Source of the DNA: Cryptomeria japonica
Lineage: Eukaryota > Streptophyta > Pinopsida > Cupressales > Cupressaceae
Reading direction: 5' to 3'
Assembly: GCF_030272615.1 (NCBI RefSeq)
Contig: NC_081410.1
Span: forward strand, 226,353,415 to 226,417,414
DNA length: 64,000 bases
The position numbers were made by a program, and so were the translations under genes. Positions within the stretch are counted from its first letter, which is position 1, and each line of letters opens with the position of its first letter. Shown piece by piece: positions 36,032-47,251 of the stretch. The notes below the pieces were generated by a model. The model ran no database searches. It was not told the DNA's origin and was given only the letters and a program-made list of their open reading frames with translations.

Positions 36032-37891
36032 TTGAGTCCAAAGAAAAGATACAAAGAAAAGAAATCAACACCAAGTATGGTATTTGGGGCTTATAAAAAG
36101 TTTCCTAGTAGAGAGGATGACTCTTCATCTGGTGATAAATTTGAAAATATGGAGGAAAATCCTTTCTATACCTTAAATGCAAAAGATAATAATGGCAACC
36201 ATGATGAAACCCTGACTGCTGAGAAACATGAGGAGAGGCAATGGGATGAAATCATACTTAAAATGGCTGAATTAAATGGAGATGAATCCAAAATGGCAAA
36301 ATCTCATAGGAGACAACCAGATTGGGTATTGTAAAAGATGGGATTAAAAAGAGATACAATTCAACGCCCTAGGTCAGAAGGGATAGAAGATGAGAATAAA
36401 GGTGAGGGAAGTAGGATAGAAACTCCTAAATATAGTCCCCCTCATATGAGAAAAATAGAGCAACCTTTTGTAACCTTTGATAACCCATTATTAAATGGAA
36501 GTAGAAGATGGAGGGATGTGCTTAGGGATCAAAGTGAAGAAAGGCAAAAAAATAGCCAAAATAATGGAGGAAGGAATGGGCATGGGGAAAATGATGGGAA
36601 TTGAAATAACAACAATAGGGGTAACAATATAAATAATAATAGAGGAGGTAATGTGTATGGCAACAACCAAAATAATGGAAATAGTAGAGGTAGCAATGAC
36701 AATCATGGAAATGGTAATGGTGGAAATAGAAACAACAATAATGGCAATGGAGGTAATAATGGAAATAATGGCAATAATGGTGGTGGTGGAGACAATGGGA
36801 ACAATGGTAATAATGGGAATGACAACAATGGTGGATTCAACAAAGGAAATATGAACAATCAAAATAACAATCAGGTTGGCAGACGACCTATGATCATTGA
36901 AAGATATAGACAGTTGGATTTCATTGGCATTGTTGGTTATCCAAATCAGATCACTAATGATTTAAGATTAGCCATCCCTAAATTCTCAGGAAATTGAATT
37001 TATTCAATAGAAAAATATGCAGTTAATGTAAAAAATACCATTGAAGAATTTGAGGTTCCTCATGAAGATGTATTCATGAAATTGTTTGTTCAATATTTGA
37101 CAGAAGATGCACGAGAATGGTATAGAAGCCTTCCCGATGGATGTATTGGTAGTTGGCAAGAATTTATAAAATTGTTCTTGGAAGAATTTGGATATCACAA
37201 TGATCCTTCATTTGCATCCCATGAATTAACAAGTATAAAGAAGAATCAAAATGAATTAGTTGCTAAGTTTAAAAAAATATTTAATAAAGTATTAAATAGA
37301 ATACCCAGAGATGTCAGACCTGTTGATTCATTTCTGATTAACTTTTATTTGAGTGCTTTTGATAGCAAAACCCATTATGAAATTTTGTCTCATATACCTG
37401 ATATTCTACAACAAGCATTCAGGACAACTGCTACCATTGAGAATAACAGGAAAGTTGCTGGGAAGGTTGCAAAGAGGGATGATCCAAAGTTGTACAATTC
37501 CAGGGTTCCCAAGAAAGATGAACTTACTCAGATCATGGACATGCTTAAAGACCTAGAGGGTAAGAAAAATCCTAATGAAAAGCTACCATATAAAAATAAT
37601 AAGCAAATGAATTATAATAGGTTGAGGCTGCATGATATACCATATAACACAAATTGGAAGGATGGGAAGCCAGTGAAGCCTAATGTAAGAAAAGAAACTC
37701 CCAATCCACTGAAGAAGGCCACAAATTTTGTAGATGAATATCCATGGTGTGATGTTTTTAATCTACCTCATGTTGCAGAACAATGCATGATTGCCCAAAG
37801 TTTGATAGAGGAGGAAAATCATAATGAGGATTGTGAACCTACTGTAAATGTTCTTTCAGCTGATCCATATTGGAGAAGGGATGAAGACTGA
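36032..37891 (+). pseudogene. Gypsy-B gag
   Basis: The reading starts MSPKKRYKEKKS. After an acidic N-terminus and one stop at about 36332, a Gly/Asn-rich tract of about 75 residues (36600-36850) precedes the capsid. The retrotransposon Gag domain is clear at about 36900-37500: LAIPKFSGN, KLFVQYLTEDAREWYRSLPD, SWQEFIKLFLEEFG and IKKNQNELVAKFKKIFN. Toward the end, WCDVFNLPHVAEQC looks like a CCHC knuckle whose second Cys is Phe. Stops at about 36602 and 36996 break it. Gag would form the particle and bind RNA. A linker to protease follows from about 37955. Confidence 0.75.
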
Positions 37892-37954
37892 TCTAAGGGG
37901 GAGCAGTTTTCTGATATGCAACAAAGGAGAGAAAATCAGCATTACGATACACAA

Positions 37955-38985
37955 TAGGTCTTTTCAAATGATGATGATGAAGATATTCTAGCTTTAAGAA
38001 GATTGTTTCAGAATGATACACTGCCTTCATCAAGGAAATTAATTGAGGAAGAAAAGAAAGCCTTCACTATTGCAGCAGAAGAACAAGTAAAGAGAAATTA
38101 TCAACTAAGAAATAAGAATGTAAGTAATGAGTAGGGCAAGCGAACAAGTGTGTTTGCCCAAGTTAAAAAAATAGAAGGGAACAAAGACAATAGTTTCAAA
38201 AGAAAAGATGCAAATGCCAAAAAGGGAAAGGAAACAGTACCAAGATAGATCAAGAAAGAAGAAATGCCAAAACTAATTAAGCCTATGGAGAAGAAGAAAA
38301 TAAGTAAGCCCACTTCAAACAGTAATTCATTCATGTCCCAGGCATTGTCTCAGGTAAAGATATCTATGCCTCTGCTAGAGGTAACGAAATTTCCAGACTA
38401 CAAGAATGAGACATTGAAAATTACATCTAATATTGGAGAAGTAAGAAGGGAAGATCCTAAATCAAAAGAATATCCTCCCGTGGTGTATTTTGGCACATCT
38501 ATTACCAAAAATCTCACACAGGTAGATCCTTTCTATCTAAGACTGCTAATAAACAAAAAATGCTAAAAGAGTTTATGATAGATTCAGGAGCAACAATAAA
38601 TATCATGCTAGAGGACGTCATAAAAGAACTAGGAATGTATGTTGATACACCTTAGGGTAAGTGCTATTCCATGGACAATAGGTCAGTTTTAGTAGCAGGA
38701 ATTATGAAGGACGTTGAGTTTAGATTCCCAGCCTGCCCAGACACTACATACAAGACAAATATCACAGTTGTACAAGTGCTTGCGAATTATGGGATGTTGT
38801 TGTCTAGACATTGGTCCAACTTGGTGGGTGGACATGTCCATCTTGACTTGTCATATGCCACTATTCTAGTAAAAGGGATAGAGGTGAGAATAAACAGAGC
38901 ACCAAGATCTCCCTACCTCATAGAAGAAGTTGATCATGACGAAGTGACTTGCTTTTGCATCTTAGATATGGACAACTTTTAGGTA
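37955..38985 (+). pseudogene. Gypsy-B linker and aspartic protease
   Basis: The linker (DDDEDILALRRLFQND, VKRNYQLRNKN) aligns with the start of Gypsy-A. The protease motif MIDSGATINIM begins at 38575 but is out of frame with the upstream ORF, so one base change near 38565 broke it. GMLLSRHW and HLDLSYATI follow. A TAG near 38653 and another near 38981 add damage. Confidence 0.7.
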
Positions 38986-39054
38986 AGTATTTCTAAACCT
39001 TTAAAAGTTGATAAAATTATAGAAACAGTGAAAAAAAATGAAAATTTAATTTCG

Positions 39055-39430
39055 AAATTGTATTTTGATGGTGCCTGTAGTAAGGATGGAAATGGAGCAG
39101 GAGTTGTACTTATTTCACCTAATGGAAAATCTTTTAAATACTCTTTCTTGTTAGATTTTGAGTGTACTAATAATATTGTTGAATATTAGGCCCTCTTATT
39201 AGGACTTAAAATAGCAAATAAACATGGCTTTAAGTTACTAACAGTTTATGGTGATTCAGAATTAGCTGTTTTCACAAATTAGAGGCAAATTTGCAACAAA
39301 AAATACAAAATTAAGAAGCTATAGGAACAAGGTTTGGGATTACATTGAACTCTTTGATGCTTTCTCCATCAATTAGATTGAAAGGTCCAATAATATTTTG
39401 GCACACTTCACGGCTAACCTGGTGATCAAA
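39055..39430 (+). pseudogene. Gypsy-B archaeal-type RNase H, upstream of RT
   Basis: LYFDGACSKDGNGAGVVL carries the canonical first Asp-Gly. EY then a TAG then ALLLGLKIANKHG carries the Glu, and VYGDSELAVF the second Asp. The C-terminal part is frame-shifted near 39275-39390, and HFTANLV remains at the end. The domain is closer to consensus than the Gypsy-A copy (FDG kept). It confirms that the order protease-aRNH-RT is shared by the two subfamilies. Confidence 0.75.
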
Positions 39431-40179
39431 CATAATGATATCCCTTTTGATGATATTACCCAAGTAGAAATCAAGACCAGACCATCAGTCCTTGGCAATG
39501 TAAAGAGTTGGCAAGTATTTGATGATGACATGGATTTGCTAAAGTTTTTATTTTGTGAGAATCAGTATGAGAACCAACAGATTGACTGGAATGGACTTGT
39601 GGAGGACAAGGATGGCAAGGAGACTGTACTTGGGCAAGAGGTGTTGCAGCTGAAAACAAATAAAATCCCAAAGGGATGGGTAGAGCTTGAAAGAATGTTT
39701 CATGATAAAGATATGGCAAGTTTCAAACCTAATTTAGGAGGATGTGAGGATGTTGAAAAAATAAACTTAGGAAGTGAAAGAAATCCAAGAGAAGTATATA
39801 TTGGAAAAAAGCTTGCACTAAAAATAAGAACAATATTGATTAATTTGCTAAGGAAGTACAAACATGTCTTCGCTTGGTCGTATGGCAACCTTAAAGCATA
39901 TAGGGAAGACTTGTTCTAGCATAAGATACCCTTGAAGCCTAATACAAAGCCTTTTAGTCAGAAGAAAAGGCCAATAAACCCTACTTTGGCTCCCAATATG
40001 AAGGAAGAGCTGATGAAAATGAGGAATGCTAGTATCATTGAGCCCATAAGGCACTCAACATGGCTGTCCAATTTGGTCCCAGTCAGAAAAAAGAATGGTG
40101 ATATCAGATTGTGTGTGAACTTTAGGAATTTAAATGTTTCATATTTAAAAGATAATCATGCTTTACCTAACATGGAGGC
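39431..40179 (+). pseudogene. Gypsy-B connector and RT, 5' part
   Basis: The connector (VKSWQVFDDDMDLLKFLF, IPKGWVELERMF) matches Gypsy-A. The RT begins MRNASIIEPIRHSTWLSNLV and KKNGDIRLCVNFRNLN, where the usual Asp of VDFRNLN is Asn. It is cut after NMEA by the 40180-44747 insertion. A TAG at 39917-39919 after DLF falls at exactly the same codon as the TAG at 7483-7485 in Gypsy-A. Confidence 0.8.
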
Positions 40180-41078
40180 TGTAGTACCCCTATTTGTTTG
40201 AACTCATATTTTATTATTGGTTATTTTCGGTGGATACATTACCATGATTTGTTATTCAAAATTATATGACATTATTTCATGCTTTATCTGGATATGAGAT
40301 GCTTAACTTATTTGTAGTATTTCAGTACTTATGATTTATGGCATTTTATGGATTATTGCTATGTACTGACACATTACTTTATCTATGCAATATACGTTGT
40401 GTGTCTGTGAGTGTATTGGATGCAAGGAGATGATTTTCCTTCAGTCATTTCGGTGAGACAGGGAATGTCATGTTTCTCCTTCATCGGTGTGTATGCAGTG
40501 TTTTCTGTATTGTATATATGCATGTGTGGTTTGGTGATGTAGGATATTGCAGGTACAAGTATCGGGCAGGTACGAGGTATCGTCTCCACCTAGCTTCACA
40601 GGTCTGAGAGTGACTTATATTTTCCAATGGAAGTGGAGGAGATAGTAGTTGACCCTATTTTATTCAGTTACACTCGTGTGAGTGTCCTCAGTTAGTCGTC
40701 CGGTTAGTTTGCTCGACCTTCGTATTTTGTTTTTTGATCTTTTATGAGTATTTTCTTGAGGTTTGCTTAGTTTGTATGTTTGATGATTTTAATTACTACA
40801 TGTTATGTTTTATTTGTCTATATAGGATGAAAAATTGATTAATGATTTGAATTATATAGTGATTCTATGTTTTTACGTTCCTTGTGTGGAAATTATCGAT
40901 TATAAACTTATATATATTCGAAGGTGAATATAGTTTATGACTAATTATATTGATTATTTTAATGTGATTTATGATAAGTTGAATAATTTGAATTCTACGA
41001 CCTAGTATAAAATAATCAATCGTTGTTATATAGATGTAAGTCAAATGTTAGACAACTTGAATTTGTCGATTACACATA

Positions 41079-41121
<43 letters not shown>

Positions 41122-44100
41122 AATATTTAATTATGTTTAAGTGATTATTTCCTTATTATATGATCATGACCATTCGAAATAATGTATTTATGATTAAACA
41201 TATATATAATTTAAATTATATATCTTATTTCTCATAAATTTTTATGTTAGACTTTCTTTTAAATAAACATGTGATATATAAAAATAGTCAATAAGTACAT
41301 ATACTTATATGTATATAATATTAGGAAAGGTGGTGGGTTAGTTTAAAGAAAAGTTATTAAAGCAAATAACAAGGGTGGTCAATAGTAATATCGACCACCC
41401 CCTTATATAAAGGGAGGGTTCGGTATTACCACTGACCACCCCTCTCCCTTTCCATTAAACCAAACTCCATGTTGGCAAATACAGTGGGAGGCATATTAAA
41501 GGCAATTTGTATTAAACCAAACACCACATGACGATAACACCAACTACGTAGCAGGAGACACCGTGATGGCGGGTTAAATGAAGGCAAATAATAGTTAATG
41601 TAGAAGATAGAGGATTTGACATGAGATCACAATGATAAACTGGACAATAACCAGACATTAAATGCAGAATCTTGAAGTTCCAACGTAGAGTAATAGCATG
41701 CAAACAGTTTATAGTATAAACATAGGAAACATTGCCATGGATAGATCTGCTATCATACACGTTAGAATCCTCCATTCCATACAGCTGAAAGAAGACACTC
41801 AGTAATGACATAAACTAAGCATAGTGAGCCTCAACGTGTATGCCAAGGCGGAGACCTGGCAGATATAACAAGAAAATCACCGAATACAAACACATAAGTG
41901 TTTGATACACTTTACCAACCTATCCATTCAACCAATAAGCTGCTATAATCACGATCAAAGAGAGTAGAAGCCATAGATAACATAGAAATGGACTCATTTC
42001 ATGGAGATCACATGGAGATAGACCTCTATCATGGTAAACAACTGTAGGAAAGTGATTTATAAATTGCAGTGAGTATGAGTTAGTAGGCATGTAGTGCCAT
42101 GGATTTAGTATTATCAATGATAGGTGGCAAATGCATAGTTAAAACATGCATTAAAATAGCAGGATATGCATCTAAAGACTCCATCTCTTGTAGACATGGA
42201 GAAGTAAGAAGAAGTTAAACATAGACTTAGGAAATAGACTCCTAATCAATAACAAATCGCCAAGCCTTTGAATGGGGAGAAAATGTAGGAAGTATTAGGA
42301 TAAATATAGGTGGGAGATATGAAAGAGGGGAAATGGGTGGGTGGGAGGAGTATCAACACACTTGCCTAAACCAATGCTGAACCACCGATCTCGATCTACG
42401 CCATGCCACCCCATGGTTATCCCTCATCTAAACGCAGTGAAGGTGGGGAATAAGAGATCTGCCTGAAAGCCTTGCCTTAGAATCCATAGTTCCTGGAAGG
42501 AAGCCTGCCTGCCAACCCATCGGGACTTATCTATGTCAAAAAGGGGTATATTCTGGTGTGGTAATGTTTGCAAGCAAGGAAGGACGATAGACTTGGGAGG
42601 AGAAGAATAGAATAGAAGAGAGGTATAGAGAGGATCCTTTTAAAGTATTGAAGAGAAATAGAGATAAATTTGAGATAGAGTTAGGAATAAATTGGAGATA
42701 GGTTCGCAAGCAAGGCATGTTACTATTTGGCAAAAGAGCGTCAAGGTCTTGCAAACCAGTCAAGCTCACAAGAGGTCAAAGTTTCGGGTTATTATTTATG
42801 GAAGTTTTGGTTATAGGTTATGAATATTAATATGATCTTGCTTATATTATTGTTTATTGAAAGGTATAATTAATCGTTTAGAATAGATAAATGAACATTC
42901 ATGCTTGTGTATCAGAACCTAGGTTTTAGGACTTATTAGTCACTTCTCTAGATGAGTTTGGAGAGTAATAGCTTTCTATTATAAGTTGAGTTAAATACTA
43001 TGTCTTTCTTGTAAGATTCCTATGATTATATAAATATATTTATCTTGACCCTAACTTATGGTATAATCTTGAATAACAAGGATTTGAAAATTATCTAGGT
43101 TGCCATAATATAATATTGTTTCCCTATAGTAGTTTATAAGAGGATTCAATCTCTTAATCATATTATAAAATTAGTTGTTAGGAATCCTGATAGAAGTTAC
43201 ATAAGACATTATGTTTCTTTTCACTAAGAAATATCGACATTTCTTAAGGTTTTAAATTTTGAGTTTATACCGTCTAAGTTTTGCATATTTCTATGTGTCC
43301 TGGATTAAATTACCCCTTTTCTCTACAAAAGGGCAACACTAATTATTCATATTAATATAGCTATAAATTCTTACTGCAAGTTATTTATGCATTTGGATGT
43401 TTTACAAAAAAGATTGCGTGTATTAGGATCTTGTTTAAATGGTGTTTGCAGTCAAGTCTAAATTTTGTCGTGTTTCGGGTTAAGTTGTCATGGTGTCATA
43501 TGTTTCTTGGACAGGTGTAGATGTATAACCTTATTGATGTGAGCCATTATGTATTTTGTCCAAATGGTCAATCTTTGGTTAGTGAAGTGTGTTTCTTTCA
43601 CCTGTGGTTTGTCAGGATTAGGTATGGCTGTCTGTGTCGCCATAGAGTTCTCGTAGAGAGACCTTTCCTGTAGTGTCCTATGAGAGAGAGTGGCTTTCGA
43701 GTGGGGGTCATGCTCGAAGTGGATGACAGGATAACCCATCAAAAGTCAGTTAAAAAGTGATAACCTAAAAATTGATATGGGTGGGATAAATATTAATTAA
43801 GATTATGTGCCTCGTGTATAGGTGTAGTGCTTGTACAGGGCTCATAATGATACGAGAAGGCCTGGAATGGAAAACTTACCACCTTGTCTTCATGAAAGGA
43901 TTGGTAGGGCCTGTATGAGACTTAGTTGGAGTCAGAAGTCGGGAGAGGTTACTAGGACAGAGAGCCGAGACCTAGGAGGTTGTACCATGGTATCCATCTT
44001 AAGCTATGCGATGACACTTTCTCCTTAGAGTCACTAGTGTTTGTGAGTTGAGTCAGATGAATGTTTGTAGAGTCTTGTAGTTCTTTTTTACTTGTCTTAC

Positions 44101-44747
44101 TTTGCTTTCTTGAGGGTTTTCTACTATCTCCTAGCACGGTGGGGTGGTTCCATTTTGGGATCACATGGTCGGGTGGTAGTGTCACTTCCCATCAGATATT
44201 CTGGAATGTATCTTCAGGCGAGGAAGGGCTTTGCTGATGTTCTTGGTTTGTGGTTCATGTACCAACTCTTGTTCGTGATCATTGTTCAGTTGAAAACCTT
44301 GAGGTCATTGTATAAACTTTTATGTAACCTTGATTTTTTAACATTGTAATTCATGGTATTTTTGTAAACATGTATTTATGGATATTGTAAAAGGGAATCA
44401 GTGGAATGTATGTTAATTCAATTTTTTTAATCTTTTGTATATATAAAATGAATGCATTGGAGTACTTTGATTCTTTCATTATGGAATTTAGATGCATGTG
44501 TAGATTTTGTCTTAAACATTTAATTTTCCTAATTAGCTAAACAATAGGATCTTCCATGGTGTTTTTATAATCTACGAAGTAATCTTCATTGGTAACCCTT
44601 AGGGAATCAGGTGTTAGACTTCCACTGTGTTATTAAACATGCAAGTGATATAATTAATGCACTTGTTCTTTTAAACAAAAAATCATTTCACCCTTTAGTT
44701 GTCTAGATTGTGATGTTTTCCTTTAGGGTTTCTGGCGGGGCATTACA
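40180..44747. mobile_element. 4.57-kb noncoding insertion in Gypsy-B RT, probable solo LTR or non-autonomous element
   Basis: The RT codons ATG-GAG-GCT before it and CTT-TTG after it join cleanly when it is removed. Its ends are TGTAGTACCCC and GGGGCATTACA, imperfect inverted ends of the type found on plant Gypsy LTRs. The apparent duplication is only GC or GCT (40178-40180 and 44748-44750), shorter than the 5 bases expected. I see no long ORF, no primer site and no internal LTR copy. A TATATAAAGGGAGGG promoter-like sequence lies at about 41405. One long solo LTR is my preferred reading; a DNA transposon with 3-base duplications is the alternative. Confidence 0.6.
41078..41120. repeat. (AT)n microsatellite
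   Basis: An uninterrupted alternating AT/TA run of about 40 bases within the 4.57-kb insertion. Confidence 0.9.
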
Positions 44748-45260
44748 GCTCTTTTGTAGAAAGTCACTGGAAATGAATTGTTATCTATGATGGATGGATT
44801 CTCAGGGTATAATCAAGTCAAAGTTAAGGAAGAAGAAAAGTTCAAAACTGCTTTCACCACACCTTGGGGCACCTATATCTATGCTAGGATGCCTTTTGGA
44901 CTGACAAATGCAGGAGCTACATTCCAGAGGGCTATGGATGTGGCCTTTGAAGGGCTAATTGATTATATCTTAGCAGTTTACTAAGATGATAAGACTGCTT
45001 ATTCTAAAAAGGCAGAAGGTTATTGTAACGACCTAGAAAAAATCTTTATTAGAGCATTAGAATATGGCATATCTTTAAATCCCAAAAAGTGTCACTTTGG
45101 AGTTACTGAAGGGAAATTGTTGGGTCATATTGTTTCAAAAGATGGTGTGAGAATTGATCCAGAAAGGATTTCTTCTATTGATAAGATTCAAATCCTTAAA
45201 ATAGTTAAGGCAATTCAATCTTTTTTTGGTCAAATTAACTTTGTAAGAAGATTTGTTTGA
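44748..45260 (+). pseudogene. Gypsy-B RT, 3' part
   Basis: RT resumes with LLSMMDGFSGYNQVKVK, FKTAFTTPWGTYIY and MPFGLTNAGATFQRAMD. At the catalytic box TAT-TAA-GAT-GAT replaces YxDD; CAA (Gln) at the second codon, as in Gypsy-A YQDD, is one transition away. NPKKCHFG and LLGHIVSKDGVRI follow. A TAG for Gln occurs in the first codons (LL-stop-KVTG). Confidence 0.8.
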
Positions 45261-45293
45261 AACTTTTCTAAAATTGTAAAACCTATTGCTAAA

Positions 45294-45791
45294 ATGTTGA
45301 TAAAGGGTGCTGAAATAAAGTGGACTAATGAAGCTCTTGAAGCTTTTGTAAATATCAAAAGAGCCATCAAGGAAGCCCCTGTATTAAAGTCCCCCGATTT
45401 CTCTAAGCCTTTCCAAGTGTTTTCATTTCCTTCATTCGATACTATGGTTGCTGTCATGTTACAAAATAATGATGAGGGCCATGAACAACCAATGGCATTC
45501 TTTAGAAAAACATTGCAAGAATTTGAGTTGAACTATGATTTAAATGAAAAATAGGCTTATGCTCTTGTGAAAGCTATAAAATCTTTCGGACCCTATCTAG
45601 TTGGTGCCACTATTATTTCATATGTACCAAATGCTATTGTTAAAGACATATTTAGACAATCAGAGACTACTGGAAGGAGATGCAGATGGATAAATCAGAT
45701 CCAATTCAATATTGATATACAGATCATAAATTTGGTTAGGGGTCAGGGTTTAGCAAAATTGATGGCAGAATCCAATCTTGAAGCAGCATAG
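45294..45791 (+). pseudogene. Gypsy-B canonical RNase H, degenerate
   Basis: IKWTNEALEAFVNIKRAIKEAPVL, then SFPSFDTMVAVMLQ, FRKTLQEFELNYDLNEK, a TAG for Gln, AYALVKAIKSFGPYL and SYVPNAIVKDIF. As in Gypsy-A, the first catalytic Asp and the T-D-H-type motif are gone. The domain seems to have become a structural connection domain. Confidence 0.65.
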
Positions 45792-45980
45792 GTGAATCAA
45801 ATGAAGTTGGAAGATGCACAAATAAGAATTGAAAGGTGTCCTTGGTATTCAAATATTGTTTATTACTTGAAATATATGAAGTGTCCTGATAGTCAGAAAA
45901 CAACCTTAAAGCTTCAAACATATAGGTATGTATTACTTAAAGGAGATTTATACTAGAAAAATAGAGATGGTGTTCTTTTA

Positions 45981-47080
45981 TTGTGTCTAGATGAGTATCA
46001 AGCATCTGCTATTTTAAAAGACTTACATGAAGGTGTATGTGGAGGCCATTTCTCAGCCAAAACCACTGCTCATAAAATTCTTAATGCTGGTTATTATTGG
46101 CCCCAAGTTTTCAAGGATTGTCATTCTTATATCGGAAAATGTGAAGCATGTCAAACATTTTCAGGGAAGCTTAAGTACAATGGAACTATTCCTCTCAGAC
46201 CCATGAATACAGAGGAACCATTCCAAATGTGGGGTATCGACTTTATAGGGTAAATAGCAAACAAATCTAGTGGTGGGCATAAATGGATTTTGGTGGCTAC
46301 TGATTATTTCACTAAGTGGGTTGAAGCCATTCCCACAAGACAGGCTACAAGCAAAGTTGAGACAAAGTTTCTCTTGGAAAACATTCTGACCAGATTTGGA
46401 GTACCTCGAAAGATTGTGGTGGACAATGGGATGTGTTCAGATCCAAGGAGTTCTCTGATTTCTCTAAAAATTATGGCATCACTTTGTCCTATTCAACACC
46501 CTACCATCCCCAAAGAAATCCACAAGAAGAATCAAGCAATAAGAACTTGTTGAGGATTATTAAAAGGATGTTGGGTGATAATAAAAGACCTTGGGATTCA
46601 AAATTGAACCTAGTAGTATGGGTTGATAGAGTAACAATCAAGAAGTCCATAGGGTTTTCTCCATATGAGCTTGTATATGGCAAAGAAGAAAGATTACCCT
46701 TGAATAATTTGGTTCTAGTTTATAAGTTTGTTACAAAGGAGTGTTCAGGGGAAGTAAACTTCATGGGGGACAGGTTGATGCAATTGGCTGAGTTGGATGA
46801 GTATAGGAAAGAGGCTCAAGAAAGAAACATTTAGAGGAGACAGCTGGTTAAAGCTTTACATGATAAAAAGGCTTATGTCAGAACATTTGAAGAAGGAGAA
46901 TGGGTACTTAAATAGAATGCCAGGGTCCAAGACAAAGGAAAACATGGAAAATTTGATGCACTTTGGCTAGGACCATATATCATCTTGGAAAAAAGTGGAG
47001 AAACTCATATTACTTGCAAGATACTAATGGCAAAGTGCTGTAATTTCCAATCCATGCTCAATAACCCACCATGCTCAATA
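45981..47080 (+). pseudogene. Gypsy-B integrase
   Basis: The zinc-binding part is GGHFSAKTTAHKILNAGYYWP..KCEACQTF. The core has MWGIDFIG then a TAA, ATDYFTKWVEAIP, VVDNGM (second Asp) and, after a frame shift at about 46430, LSYSTPYHPQRNPQEESSNK, which holds the Glu block. Conserved sequence continues (KKSIGFSPYELVYGKEERLPLNN, LGPYIILEKSG). No chromodomain is present. The reading runs toward the T-rich tract at 47140-47193. Confidence 0.8.
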
Positions 47081-47137
47081 ACCCAAGCATTTCTTCTGTT
47101 GATAATCAGGGAGTATTTCTTGTATCATAGTAATAAA

Positions 47138-47193
47138 GTTTTCCTTTTGTTTTTTGTTGTGTTTTCAATTTTATTTTTTGGTCTTCTTTCCAG
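47138..47193 (+). promoter_or_regulatory. Candidate 3' splice site before the Gypsy-B 3' LTR
   Basis: A T-rich tract of about 55 bases ends in TCTTTCCAG at 47193, 58 bases before the LTR. It is the counterpart of 10141-10187 in Gypsy-A: same position, same layout, different exact sequence. Confidence 0.4.
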
Positions 47194-47251
47194 AGATAGC
47201 TGAGATCTTGCTATGTCCTTAAAAAGAACATGCATCCCCAGAAAGAGCCAC

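Noticed and set aside
36491-36862. Minus-strand Ile-rich ORF opposite gag
   Set aside because: It is a mirror of the AAT/GGT-rich gag tract on the plus strand, where the Gag frame explains it.
41500-44400. Several 60-100-codon ORFs inside the 4.57-kb insertion
   Set aside because: They are short, on both strands, without recognisable motifs, and consistent with chance openness.
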